A DNA stretch of 64,000 nucleotides from Pomacea canaliculata (GCF_003073045.1 NC_037590.1:28794449-28858448); one strand, 5' to 3'; counted from the stretch's first letter, positions 51,228-63,805 are shown. Made by a program: numbers and translations. The notes: generated by a model not told the origin, from the sequence alone.

Positions 51228-53000
51228 GGAATAATAATAATCATAAATGAACTATTAAAGAATAAACAACCGTACTAAACGAAGAATAAAATCAAATACA
51301 GAAAACACAAAGAGGAACCAAAGAACAAGAGCTGAGAGTAACAAGGTATTGCAAAAGGAAGGGTGTGAAAAAGGACTAGCATTGTATGAAAGGTTATTAA
51401 GAGTAATGTTTACGGAAGAGGTGTGTTTTCATTGCACCTTTAAAGAATTCAGTAATGGGTAGCTGGCGGATGTGGAAAGGAGAGAGTTCTATTGTTTCGC
51501 TGCACAATAATTAAAAGTCATGTGGCAATGTGTTGTTTTGGTGACAGGAAGAGTAAGGACATGATCATCAGACGAGGAACGGAATTGTCTAGCTGGGACA
51601 TAAGGGAAGAGCAGTTCAGAGAAATAATCAGGGCAGGTGCCAGCCAAGAATTTAAAACACATCACGGACAGTTTGAACTGGATGCGAAAACGGATGGGAA
51701 GCCAGTGTAGAAAACGAAGGTGGCGTGGTTCCTTTCCTAGCTCTAAGCACGAGACGTGCAGCAGAGTTCTGTACTTTCTGGAGTTTGTGAAGAAGGTATT
51801 CAGGGCAACCAGGAAGCAAGGAGTTTCAGTAATCAGGTCTGGATAAAACAAACGCACAGACAAGAGTTTGGTAGCGCGCGTAGACAGAATGTGACGGTGG
51901 TGCTGTCTTTGACTTCATTAATACTGAGTTCTATGGTGCTGGTAGCAGTTTGGAGTGGAGCAGTACAGCTGCGTATCATCGGCATATGATTGATAAGAAA
52001 TGTTGTGAGACTGGATGCAAGATGAAAGTGGCTTCATATACATAATAAACAGAACTGGGCCGAGTAATAGTCTTGAGGGACGCCACAAGAAAGTGGAGCA
52101 GGGCGAGATGTTTGACCATCAACAAACACAGACTGCGTCCTATCAGTGAGATAGAAGTTGAACCACGCTAGTGCAGGTCCAGAAATCCAGTAGAAGGTGT
52201 GTAGTCTATGAAGGAGCAGAGAGTGGTCGATGGTGTCGATTGCAGCAGACAATTCCAGTAGAGGTAAGGCAGAAACATCACCACTGTCAAGGGCAGATAA
52301 TATGTCGGTGTCACTTTAATTAAAGTAGTTTCAGTATTGTAAAAAGGTCTATATGCTGACAGCATGGGGGATGAGCTGGTGCTCTTGTAAGTAGGCCCAG
52401 AGCTATGTCAAAAGCTATTTTCTCTATGATCTTTGAGAGTTGGAAACTGGGCGATAATTGTTCAACACGTTGACATCAAGCGTGGATTTCTTAAGAAGTG
52501 GCTTCACTGGGCATTTTTAAACAAAGATGGGGAAACACCCGATGACAAGCTGACATTTACAATTTTTGTGATGGAAGGAAGTGAAATATCAAAGCACTTA
52601 AGAAGAAGGCTTGTGGGTATTGGTCTAATTGGCAAGTTGTTGGCTTGACTTTCTGAGTAATCGCCTTTATATCAGCATCAGAGACTGGTCGAAATTTGGT
52701 CAGAGAGCATCCCAGAAGAATATCACAGGAGATGCTGTCAGGCACCGATATCGAGCCCAAGGATGATCGAATGTCCGAAATCTTGTCAGCATAATAGTCA
52801 CAAAACACTTGCAGCAGCTGTGAAGCAAGATAGGCAGAGGGCAGTCCACGAGGAATGAATGAAAAGTCCTTCTTTCTAGATAGTTGGTATATCTGCTTCT
52901 CGACCCAAATCTTCACAAACGATACAAGGATAAAGAGTGTTGTGATTACTTTTGTCATCTGTAAGAACTTCTGCAGGTATACTGTTAGGTCTTTCTTTTT
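51228..53000 (-). mobile_element. CR1-like LINE, 5'-truncated, minus strand
   Basis: The longest retroelement here. Minus-strand frames read an RT N-terminal region (FCDYYADKISDIRSSLGSIS, FRPVSDADIKAITQKVKPT), then LSAYRPFYNTETTLIKV, AAIDTIDHSLLLHRLHTFYW, ISGPALAWFNFYLTDRTQSV and PLSCGVPQD. Further on come HWLPIRFRIQFKLSVMCFKF, GTCPDYFSELLFPYVPARQF and a terminal TFNYCAAKQ block. The ATTATTATTATT-type tail is at about 51228-51242. Frameshifts and stops break it into four or more pieces, so it is inactive. Confidence 0.85.
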
Positions 53001-55300
53001 TGCTTTCTCCTTTGGTTGCAGTTGATGGGCTGGTCATAGGCAACCGAGGAAAGGATGTGGTGGTGCTGGTCCATTCAAAGGTTCTTCTAAGTGCTATATC
53101 GATCCTTTCTTCTGTCCTTTCTATACCTTCCCTAATTAATTCGAGTCAGTCTTTGCATATGAGATTAGAAGATTTGATTATACCACACTCAAAAAAGGAA
53201 TACTTACATTATAGTATCATATCTTAAAGTTTATATTAGCGACACAGGAGGGTTGACATGTACCATTATTACATACTAGAATGTCTTTTTACCTCTTTAT
53301 TTTTGCTTTCTTTCGTGTAAACACTAGTAAACACTATTAGGGACTTTGAAAAATAATATAAACATGGGAATTAAAATTGATGGTGATGGTATGTTGACGC
53401 CAGTGGTGAACAGTTCTTTTTCGTCAATATTTTGTGTTCGAGCTATAAATGTAATAACGACATAGGCTGTACACACAATTCTTTGCGAAATGTGGAAAAT
53501 GGTTTTTAAAAACATCTCTGGTTCAACAATAACTGTAATTAATGTAGTCGAGTCCATCACAGATTCAAGTGAGGACTTCCCAATCATTAGTGCGGCGACA
53601 GAGAGGAAATAGGAGCTGTTATGGAAATGGAAGAAAACAATGTGAACAATGGTTGATAGTAGTGCATTCTTTCAATCCAGTCAAGATCGAGTTGCTTTGC
53701 CGCGCAGTCCATCAGTGACCGATATGGATAAAGATACATGTAAACCAGACCAGGGCAAGGGGCGGCCCGCGGTCACGTTTGACTTCAAGTAGTCGATTAA
53801 AAATTAATTGTCACGATAAAATCTGAATAATTGTTATATTTCCGACCTAATATGTAGAGTAAAATCTCACTCTATTATCTCTCGCATAGACTTTGAGACT
53901 TTCACTTTTATTAGTGTAGGCCATATAGCCCTTAACTGAAGAGAGTGAATACAAAAAACATTGAAAACATGAAAAACATCTCTGAATAGATCTGAATAGT
54001 AAATGCATTCATATTGAAATGTGATCGACCTTGTGGTTTATTTAAACTTGCTCTTATGGTGAGGCATACATGTCTCTAGGTATATCTATTGTAACCCCCA
54101 TCAAAACATGCAAGTATAAAGTCAGATCCATATAATCATTTATACATAAAATATTCATAAAATATTATCCTTGCTACATGCTTAGCATATGGCAATGAAT
54201 TAGAACTAGTTTAACATATTAATATTGCTATAAAACAAACTTTTATAATTAGATGATGGAGTTTCTCAAATTCATTGCGCTATATATGTAACTTAATGCT
54301 AGACGACTTGTAATCCTGCGTTGGTTATCTCTCAGAGAGAGAGAGAACAGTAATTTGACTACTCGCGATGACGAGCAGAAACTGCATAGTGATACCACTA
54401 TATACAAATACGTACCTACAGATATATATTTTGTTCTATACTTCGGGGCGTTTTGCGAGTTATAATTCATCTTTTTTTCCCTCTCAAAATGTGATCAGAG
54501 AGCCTCTAAAGCAGTATCATCAGTACACGATGCTCGTTTGACTAGTTTTTGGAAGGAACTATTGGCGCAGTTCTTACATTTTCTAGCAGCATATAGGGGC
54601 CATGGAAAAAGCCATGTGCAGAGATTGAAAATGAAGGGGCGTGCTTATTCGCAACCTTTGCTACCTGGTTCTGCATTGGTTCTTCTGACTGCACGGTCCG
54701 CCCTTCGCCGCACGACAACCGAGGCTGACTCGCAGCGACTGTTATGCTGTGTGGTGCAAGCTGCATGAGTCATTCCTAAAGACTAATGTTAGCATAAACC
54801 TTCTCAGTCTTAATAAACATAGCTACGCATGCGGATTCAACAGTTTATATGGTGTTCCAAATATAATTATTTCACTTTGAAACCAGTTCACAAAGCAGAA
54901 GACCTACAAAGATAGCAAATATATTTCCTCTAAATTGCACGTTACGTTCCCTAGATAATAATATTGAACGTAAGCCCCCGTTATGATAGCCGACTCGGAC
55001 TGGCTTGTAAAAGGGTTCGCGCACGTTGTAGCTAAGGGAACCCCTTCCGTCTGCAGTGATCCTATGTAAAATTTTCTGTGGCTCGGTACTCCCGGGGATA
55101 ATGCCTCTAAGTTTTAATATTAATGTTGTGAAAGTACCGGCTATTGCATTTTATAGACATTTATTTATGCTTCCAGTTTGCCACCTTTAAGGAATATTAG
55201 CGTGTTTCTAAAACAGTCCCATTTATATGCCTACAGGGTATAGTGATCCCGCACATGTATCGAATAAGTTTCAATTCCACGACAAACGCTCGAGCAAAAC
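53000..55300. other. Unassigned intergenic sequence
   Basis: No recognised gene. A minus frame of about 87 codons at 53324-53587 is hydrophobic in parts but lacks family similarity, clear splice borders or a poly(A) signal. A GA microsatellite occurs at about 54336-54348. Confidence 0.4.
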
Positions 55301-55523
55301 AGCACAGAGCAAAAGGCTTTCTAAATATCAAGAAGTAACAAATCTCTACGCAAAATAATATGGGGGAAATGGTGTGGGCTAACGAAGTGCGTACCAGTAT
55401 GTTGTTTAATAGCACACCAGAAAATTTCAGAATACTCGACGGTGAAAATTTAACTGCGATATCACCAAGAAATTTTGTCATTTCACTGTCCAAGTCTAGC
55501 ATTACACTTACGCCTGTGTCCAT
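55197..55523 (-). CDS. Candidate first exon or small ORF, unrecognised
   Basis: The ATG at 55523 sits in a near-perfect animal start context (accaccATGG) about 90-150 bases downstream of a cluster of CRE, octamer and NRF1-like sites on the same side. The open frame runs 108 codons (MDTGVSVMLDLDSEMTKFLG at the start), with a possible donor (CTG|GTACGC) after about 45 codons. I do not recognise the protein. It could be the 5' exon of a minus-strand gene, a short orphan ORF, or chance. Confidence 0.3.
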   Translation of the reverse strand: MDTGVSVMLDLDSEMTKFLGDIAVKFSPSSILKFSGVLLNNILVRTSLAHTISPILFCVEICYFLIFRKPFALCCFARAFVVELKLIRYMCGITIPCRHINGTVLETR

Positions 55524-55612
55524 GGTGGTTCAATATCATCGGTGTATGCATGATGTTAGTTTGAAACGATGAATGCACAAGATGTCTATCAGTCCTTACA
55601 TTACTTTTACAG

Positions 55613-55680
55613 ATGTGACGTCAAAGGTTTACACTGATGACGACGTCATTTGCATAATATGCATTGGGCATGCGCAGATC
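55613..55680. promoter_or_regulatory. Dense CRE / octamer / NRF1-like motif cluster
   Basis: Within 65 bases: a full palindromic CRE TGACGTCA (55616-55623), a second CRE-like GACGTCAT (55642-55649), the POU octamer ATTTGCAT overlapping it (55648-55655), ATATGCAT just after, and GGCATGCGCAG (55667-55677), close to an NRF1 site. This density in AT-rich DNA suggests a promoter. The function is inferred. Confidence 0.5.
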
Positions 55681-56008
55681 ATGAAAGAAGCGTCCATGTT
55701 CACATCTTCGTAAACTGACCAAAAATCTACTTGGTATGAAGAAATAGCCAAACGCTGTGAGTATTTTCTCAGTTCTGTCAAAGCTGTAGATCGTTTGTTT
55801 CATTAAGACTTAACAGTTCAAACGGCTGTGTATAAAGACCACCTCGTGTGTCAGTCATATCTCCGTCCTTGTTCGTGATCGGCAACATTTCAGCTGTAAA
55901 GTCAGCCGTAGTCAAGTCGATTTTAAACAGAATATACGTTTATTTTGTTGTTTTCTTAGCCACGGATTTAGAATCACGTTAGAGCTCTTTGTTTGGAGAG
56001 AAACTTAC

Positions 56009-56061
56009 CATAAAGCGAACAGACACGTTGCAAACAGTACAAAGAACAAATTGGGATCCAT
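56009..56061 (-). CDS. Candidate signal-peptide first exon
   Basis: An ATG in strong context (acaATGG) opens MDPNLFFVLFATCLFAL followed by a consensus donor (TG|GTAAGTTT). Such a short hydrophobic start ending in a good donor is typical of exon 1 of a secreted or membrane protein. No next exon was found on the minus strand within the window, so it may be chance. Confidence 0.3.
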
Positions 56062-58629
56062 TGTTATCGCCCTTCTACTTCGGCTTGACTTTTGAGATGG
56101 TCCCTCTGCCTTGAACATAATCACGTGACTGTAAGCGTACCTCGAAATTCAGCACTGGCAACTCATTGATCGCTACCTCTGTTACCCTAGTCATGTGACC
56201 TTGAGACATGCTATGAGACATAGGTTTGAGCATTTTGTTGTCATGTCTTGAGTTCACAGTAGCATTTGTACAGTAATAATAAGTACAGTAAATAAGTAGC
56301 AACACGAGTTGCATGCATACATGGATAATGCGGGCCGTAGTGGTAGTCACCGTTATAATTTATGGCACACGTCTAAATGTACCGCAGGAAAGTAACCAAT
56401 CGCTACGACCGATGCAATTCTACTTTATTGCAGATACGTTATTAGTTTAAGAGCAGTTTTTGAAACCTTGGAAATGAAGTAATGGGAATCGTTTAAACAT
56501 AAAATATGATAAAACTCACGCAGTGAATTATCCAAGCATTTTTGATGATCAAACGAGAATCAGTAAGGAATTTTATAATATGAGAAAAGTTATACTATTA
56601 TAATGTATTGCTAATGAAAATATTTATTATAAGGCATGTTTTCATTGAAGAAAATAGTCTTTGTTGTCAGTTTTGCCAGTAATTGTGTGCTTTCGACCAC
56701 ATTATAGTTTTTATTATGTGATAAAGTAATTTTTTTCTGAATGTTTTATTCAAAATCTGTTGATTTTATCAGTTTTTTAATGTAAAATGATGGTAGCATA
56801 TTTCACTATGCATGGATGTCACATAGCAAGATGAAACACATTAAAATTTGCTAACCCTAACCCTAAATCATTTAGAAGATCAATGATGCAACACCTGTTA
56901 TATGCATAATTCTTTCCAAAACATTCAAGATGTTAATTTTGTGTCATAGTTATCTGAGTTACTCAAATCTTCACAGTATTTTGAGTAAGATCTTTTTGCT
57001 TTTCCCCCTTCAATCAAGATAAATCTAAGCTGAGAATGTCACCTATTGAAATTCAGTTCTTATAAGTAAAATGTAATCCCTAGTTCCATTGTCAAGCCTG
57101 TGTCAGTTTTTAATTTCGACCAAAACTAGAATGGTTTGATTCAAATGTATTTTTTGGATCTAAACATTTCTTACATGAAACATTATTGCAAGAGGTGAAC
57201 ATAATTGTTTTGCTACAAGAGCAAGTTCTGTGTGACCAACTTGTAGAGTGAAAAACTCCGGCCTGTAGTGACAAATTAGATATAATTCTTACAAATGTGC
57301 ATTAAATTTATTTTACAGACTATTTAATTTACTGGGGTTTTTTGTTTTTGTTAGTGCCTGATTGCTGAGCATGAAATGTGACTACAGAATTATTTTTAAA
57401 ATAACACATTTTCACTAATGTGATGCAAATTAAGTTGAAATCAGTATAATTCTGCAAGAGCTGAGTAAATATTAATTTATGAAATCATTGTGTAATGTTA
57501 CCAAAACAGAACTTTATTTGCAAAATATATAAGGGTAATAGGCTGGTTGGGTTTGGATACAACCCCCATATCCGCCTTCTAAGTGAGCGTTGATTGGTTG
57601 ACTGGAACTACCCAAGCATTTCGTCATGACGTTGAGACCCGTCAGTGTAGTTGCCTTCGCACAAAGCATGCTGGGATATGGTCTGGCCATTTGAGCTGAA
57701 GTAAATAACCCCTCCTATATTTAAAAGTCTGTTGATTTTCCATATTAAAAAAGTAGTGTATGGTTCTTAAGTTCTTAACATAAGCATGGTAGTACACAAT
57801 ACCAAATGTCCAGATCTGGTATTAGAAAAATACTTCACACTCTACACAACCACTGACACTCCTTCCACACGTCGTTTACACTATAGACTGCAAAATGCGA
57901 CTTGCGATGATGGGCAAGTGCAAAAGGCTGTGAATTTAAAAATTAGAGCCACCATTTTTCTCTGGTAGATAACCGCATAAGATAACTTAGGTAGATCCCA
58001 TGCGTTTTTGTGAGTTTATTGAGTTTGCTTTATTCACATGCGCATCTTTAAGAAAACGTTTTGTGTATATGGTGCACGACAAAGTGTTGTAGATGGTATA
58101 ATGGAGCTTTTGAAATTGACGATTTTAAAGAGATTGTATCAACACTAATATTTTTAATTGTTAACTTCCAAAATACAAGCCAGCGTGGCTGGATTATTCA
58201 GAATATGCACGATTTAATCTCAGAAATACATGGGAAACTGCCTCGGAGGTGTATGCGTTAACTTTACATTTTCAGTCTAGAACAAACAATTAAGTCGATA
58301 CTTCATTCATACTGCATTGACCTTTCACCGATGACCATAAAAGGCTTTTTTTTTTTTTTTTTTGAAAACTAAACTGAGGTACTCTTAAAAGAGAAAACTG
58401 AAAGGTGTTGATAAAGCAGTAATTTCCGACAGCTAAGTACAAAAAAAACCTTCGTCGTTGTAGCACACGACTAACAACGCGGCTTCTCGAGCGAAAGATA
58501 GCATCTAGTTCTCTGATTTTTAAACTTTGGCATGCCTTTATAAAATAAGTTAAAAAAGTTCTGCAAAAGTCAGAAATAGTGAAGATTCACTTTTCGTCTC
58601 AGACCCGCAAGCAGCAATCATTTTCCAAC
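56062..58629. other. Unassigned intergenic sequence
   Basis: No coding exon recognised. It contains two tandem TTAGGG-type units (CTAACCCTAACCCTAA near 56852-56867) and a T19 run at about 58348-58366. The small open frames look like chance. Confidence 0.45.
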
Positions 58630-58671
58630 ATGGCGGAAAAAACAGCAAGGAACGATTTACGGTCACGTGAC
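58630..58671 (+). promoter_or_regulatory. YY1-type ATGGCGG and palindromic E-box
   Basis: AACATGGCGG overlaps the proposed start codon, and the perfect palindrome GTCACGTGAC (58662-58671) lies just downstream. Both are common near transcription starts of housekeeping genes, supporting a promoter/first exon here. Confidence 0.45.
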
Positions 58672-60237
58672 ACCTGTAAACGAGCGATCTCTTTAGGGTT
58701 GGCTGGGCAATAACTAGGTCATTGATAGTAAACGAGTGTGAATCCTTATAAGGAGGCATATTTAGAAAGTAAGACGTAATAATACTCATTTAACATATTT
58801 CGAAGCTGTCGTGAGATATAGGTCGGAGATGTGTTTTATGAAAATAAATGCATCACATGTAAATATATCAACACTGCACTTCGCAAGCTTGCCATGTGGA
58901 TCAAATTTGGGTCAAAGTCGTAGATGTGATTGACGAGATGTGTCAGTCTGTTTGAATTTTAATGAAAACGTTTACAAGTATATTTTTTGTGCGGAAAAGG
59001 ACTGTGTGTAATTATCTTTGTTCTGGTTATTATGAGAACTACTCTAGAAGCGTTTCGGCGGTACAGATGCAATTTCGTTTTCTAATTTCTCAAGCGATTT
59101 CACATTTTCCATGTATTATTGATTGGATAGTGAAATCTCTCATACCATTCATTTGATGGCACACATGTAGAGAAATATATGTACAGAAGAAGTGGTGTAC
59201 CAACATACAGCGTCGATAGCACATTGAACAATTAAATTTGACTTTTTCCTCATCTCCCACCTCCACCCCCACCAGGCTGTTGCATGTGAATATTTCAATT
59301 TTTTGTTTGCCAATTACTGTTCGTAAAGAAAAGAGTCGATATCAGAAAAGGTTTTACCACTTTTAAGTTTGAAGCATTTAATATAAGCGACATACAACAT
59401 AAGTTTTGATCTCATATTTGTCTTTAGCCCAAGAACCAGCCATGAATGTGGCCAGGAAATCAACCACAAAATTACCTCATAACTGGTCTCATATACAAGC
59501 AAAAGAAGATGAGACTGACAGTGGTATTGGCTCTACAGATTCAACAGACTATCACGACTCAACCAATGACAACTTTCAAGAAGTGCTTTTCAATCTGAAG
59601 GCCCTCAATGGGGCAACGGATGTTCTTGAGACAGAAAGGCTGAATATGAGGGAGTCGCAGGTGTCCAATACAGGTGTACAAAAGGAAAAGAAAAGTTTGC
59701 CTGTTTCTGCCGCAATAGAATATGAGAAGAATAAGAATGAAGATCAAGATCTGCTTGATCAGATTAATGATATTGTCAATGAAGGCAAAACAAATGCTTC
59801 TCACACAGATCATGTCACTGGCAATGGTCAGAATAAAGATGTGACTGTGGCTCCTACTAGTTTTCCTACCACAGATGAAGATGAAGACATGGTGATGATT
59901 ATTGGAGACGATACAAAGGAAGAGGACAGCAAAGAACTGATACCAAAAGACAAAAATGGAGCAGGAGCCTCAAAGAAACATCCCTTGAGAATTGGGGATA
60001 AGGTGCGCAGTACTGTGCATAGCATAATGTCCAAGCTTGTACAAAGTGGCAGTCCTGAAGTGAGCAGTCTGTTGAATAAAGTGAAAACAGATGACTGTGT
60101 GGAAACTGCCTCATCCCCTGAAACCCCTTCAGTACCTTTGGCAAGACTTGACAAGGGCAATCTCTTTGACAATCTGGACTTTGATATTTCTGATAAAGAA
60201 AGTAAGCTTTCAAAGTTAAAGGCGGAATCCTTATCAG
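58630..60237 (+). CDS. Unrecognised acidic Ser/Thr-rich protein, exons 1-2
   Basis: Exon 2 (59428-60237) is an 810-base open stretch with coding-like composition, flanked by an AG acceptor (ttgtctttag) and a consensus donor (TCAG|GTAAGT). A short exon 1 (58630-58675) is proposed: its ATG lies in AACATGGCGG, a YY1-type start motif, and its GT donor phase joins exon 2 in frame (MAEKTARNDLRSRDT, then SQEPAMNVARKS). Translation could instead start at the in-frame ATG at 59442. The 285 residues are hydrophilic and probably disordered, with EDETDSGIGSTDS, an acidic TDEDEDMVMIIGDDTKEED run, a short basic helix-like block (IGDKVRSTVHSIMSKLVQ) and LFDNLDFDISDKESKLSKLK. I cannot assign a family; a nuclear or cell-cycle protein is possible but unproven. 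Confidence 0.6.
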
Positions 60238-61160
60238 GTAAGTATTTTCTTAAACTTTTGAAAATGTAGTTTTGTTCATCGTTTACTAAAATAAGTTTTA
60301 AATGATAAAAATTGTGAATTACATAAAACTATCATTACTGCTGAAGTTTGTTAGAAGATCCCAGTTTTCTACAGTGTACTGGTAACCAGCATTTTTTTCT
60401 GCTTTATTCAGTAGCACTAAACAGACCAGTATTTTCATTGGATTGATAATAATAGATCTATTGGTGGTTCTTTTGCTGTAATGCAGCCTCCATTGCTGGA
60501 GCAGTGTTAGCAAGAACCAACCATCTTTAATTTCTCACTTCTTGGAATAAAAAATCATAATTGTACATTAAAACAATAATAAATACAAATCTACAACAGT
60601 GAGAGGCTGCAGTGCCACAGCATGATATCCAGACTTGGATTGCTATCAGCTTTGTGTGCAGCACATCTAAAATAAGTTGGCTATTTATAAAACTTACATG
60701 TTCTATAAATGAATAGTATCAAGGAAGAACAAATACAAAAGTAGTTCAGTTTCATTACAGTAAGAAATGGGCAACACAAAAGAGTTTATTAGAGTATCAA
60801 AGTTTATAACTTAACCTCATCTGAGTTTAACTAAGGCTTTTGTAAAACCTGTAGGTGCACATCTAACCTTAGAGAGGTAGGAACAGAAAATAAAATTTGT
60901 TTTAAATGAAGGAAAACAACCCCAGAAATGCTAGCAAACATAAAGTTTTCCATGCCAGTCTTATCAGCAAGAGTTGGTGAAATCTCATCTAAAATTCTTT
61001 TTTTTAAAAAAAAACAGTTTTACATTTCTTGATCTTTAAAATTTTTCTTAAAACCATTCCAAAACCAAAATTGTACAATATATTATCGTAGTATGTATTT
61101 ATATTTTGGTGTAAAATTTTATAAATAACTAATAACATTAAATTTATCAATTTACTTCAG

Positions 61161-61246
61161 GCTTTACATATATGGATGAGAATGTTTCATTAAATCTGCA
61201 AACCCATTACTGTGTCAGAAAACAAGGAAACATCATCGAAGAGTAA
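61161..61246 (+). CDS. Possible terminal exon of the acidic protein gene
   Basis: An acceptor (tttacttcag) is followed by a frame in the correct phase for the donor at 60237 (G|GC). It reads GFTYMDENVSLNLQTHYC and continues to a TAA at 61244-61246. An AATAAA occurs at 61414-61419, about 170 bases downstream. This would give a 313-residue protein. The exon is short and unsupported by homology. Confidence 0.3.
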
Positions 61247-61419
61247 AATAATGAAATAAGTGGTTTTACAGAGCTGGAAAAAGTTCAATTCCATAAATCC
61301 ATTTGTCACAGATTTCACAACTAATGCAGTGAGAATCAACGAAAAATTGTTAGATATTAACTTTACCCAGATTCAGATGTCAGGAACAATCAGAATGTTC
61401 TGTTAAATAAGCAAATAAA

Positions 61420-63601
61420 TTAAAAGTTTTTTTATTGCAATTTGATTTTTTTCCATTGATTGTTTTTCCATTTTTATACAGAATATGCCAGACTTTATTT
61501 TTACTTATGGAATCAAATGCTTTCGCTAAAATCTATAAATGCTACAGATAACAATCTGATATCATTTTTCTATACAAGTACTCATTCAAATAATATAAGG
61601 TCACCTTTCTTATCACCAGTAGTATTACTTATTAAGTTTGATACCTATATTATTCTTTACAAAAGAGTTCTAGATCTTGCTACAAATGTGTAGAAAGCAT
61701 ATTCTTCTGTAGCGAAAAAGGCTGTTGTGAAACAAGCAATTAAAACATCCAGCTAGAAAGGGAGTGAGTGTTATTTGAATATTTTAAGGAATTTTTTTTT
61801 TAATAATCAGGTATAGTTAACACAAGATACTATTTTCCCCAAATCTGGGTGATTACACCCTTTCCATTGTCAAAATACATGCCTACAGATATCACCATGC
61901 AAGTAATAAAAGAGGTCAGACTTGTTATATCGTTCATACACAGATAATAATTTACACCTAATTAATATATGGTCAAGTTCTCCTTCTAGCCCAGGCCACA
62001 ACAACCCAAACGTACCTATGTACAATCCTGATTTATGTCATGTTGACCTTGGTCAGAAATTCTGTTTAACAGTGGACTGAACCAGGAGCAATTTATTTTT
62101 GTGTACCATGATCTCTATTGATAATTTTTATTTTGCCTTCTATGATCAGCTTGCTTGTGTCCAGCTGATGCAAACTAATGGTGATGATTTATTATTATTT
62201 TGTTAAAATGTCTGTAATTGATGTATTTTTCTGGGTATCATTATGGAGGTCAAGGTCCTGTAGCCAATGAGATTTCACATACTTGTGTGCATGTTGCATT
62301 TAAATAAAGTACATATTGACTGGCTAAGGGCTGAACAGTTAAAGTGCCCTAATACAAGCAGTAGAAAGGAGTGTATTTTGTGGAAAGGTTTATTAGTATA
62401 ATTGACAAACCATGTCAACATATTGTCCTTATGGTTGACCAGTAGCTTAGGTTGTATATAGCATCTATCTGTTTGGAAGAAAACATACAAACAAAAGGTT
62501 TATAAAAATGTTGTAGACAACCACTACTTACATTGCTACTAGTAGCTAGATGAAAGGGAAGGAAACCAGAACATGAAAACCTACAAGGGAGGAAGTGATC
62601 AGAATTTTAGAAGACTAGTATGAGATTGGTAATAAGTAATAGTTGCTGAAAATAATCCCTGTCTTTGATATCTGAAGAAGTAGAAAAGATCAAGGCTTGA
62701 CCAAATGTCTTTAAAACTGTTAACGCTATGCATTAATCCTTATTGCTGCTTGGGTTTTGAATTGACGTAAAATGAGTGAACCCTGCACATCACTCAGGAT
62801 AACTTGATTTGACTCCAGATTTGGTGTAAAGTTTACTTGGAGTAAACTGTTTTTAAATAATTCCAAGCCTAAATAACCTTCAGGATTAACACCAAGGAAG
62901 TTATTATTTACTACAACAAACTACTTGCAAAGATTTGCAAAAGGGAGTTATATTTTTTTAAACACTATATGACCAATCTAGATACTGTAGTCCTCAGTAG
63001 CTCATCCAGATTGCATGGTCAAAGTTTTTTCTTTAAATTTAACCCATATCTGAGAGTATCCTGGTGAAGGGAGTACTGGAGCTGGTGTTGCACAGAAATC
63101 TTGCTGACCTTGAAACTGTTCTCCATTTGACATGCATCCAGGTTTAAAATTGAAAAGATCACGTGATTCACTGCACTGTGCAACACAATTTTTGTAACAG
63201 ATAAGCAGTTAGGTGGTTTAAGTAACTTTACTGTGCCGAATTCAAATTTTCTGCCACGTAAGGTTTTCCAGTTATGGGGAATAATGTAATTGAAACATGT
63301 AATCCAACAGTTGCCACTGTACTTTATTTTTAGGAAACAGGCTTATGCAATTAATCCAGTAGGCTTGCTTAATCAAGAGAACAACAGAAGTGATTGCATA
63401 ATTATTTTATATTTACTCAGTGTCAGAATGACATTTGACATTGCACGACTTTCACAATCGCTGTTACACAGCACATGCTGACTGAACAGTATAAAAGTGC
63501 TTGTCCTTGTCATGTCATACACCAGTAAGTTGTAATAAATAAACAGCATTTTTAGAGATCATTGGTTAGACTGGGACTATTTTTCAAAATTTAATAACAA
63601 T
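61420..63601. other. AT-rich sequence, nothing assigned
   Basis: No exon, repeat family or RNA gene was recognised. If the 61.2-kb exon is wrong, this is probably a long intron of the gene at 58.6 kb. Confidence 0.4.
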
Positions 63602-63805
63602 ATGACTGAGCGGCATGGATGTCTGAACAACCCAGACAATTTCTGCTTTGTCTGTAGACAGTTCACAGCAAAGACGCAGCGGAAGAAAATAACATCCTTG
63701 GTAAAGTGTGCCTGTCATAAGTATCTCAGAATGAAGCTTGGTGACCCAAATAAGAAAGTGGTCACCACACGTCTTTTGTCATGTAACACTCAACTCACAC
63801 AGTGA
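63602..63805 (+). CDS. Short orphan ORF of the 'NPDNFC..C' type
   Basis: A 67-codon frame from ATG to TGA starting MTERHGCLNNPDNFCFVCRQ and continuing FTAKTQRKKITSLVK and MKLGDPNKK. The pattern LNNPDNFCxxC-(F/Y)T-xxQRxxI-xxxVKxxYxxYFxxKLGDxxK recalls a cysteine-motif N-terminal domain seen in many invertebrate, often transposon-linked, uncharacterised proteins (from memory, not searched). Here it stops before the usual second cysteine pair, so it is probably a truncated or decayed copy. Confidence 0.5.
   Translation: MTERHGCLNNPDNFCFVCRQFTAKTQRKKITSLVKCACHKYLRMKLGDPNKKVVTTRLLSCNTQLTQ

Noticed and set aside
53324-53587. 87-codon minus-strand ORF with hydrophobic stretches
   Set aside because: No recognised family, no clear splice sites or promoter; considered chance.
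56852-56867. Interstitial telomere-like TTAGGG units
   Set aside because: Only two full units; too short to indicate a telomere or fusion point.
59559-60213. Minus-strand ORFs of 84-114 codons
   Set aside because: Antisense to the acidic plus-strand exon; the Leu/Ser-rich content is a mirror of its Glu/Asp/Ser codons.
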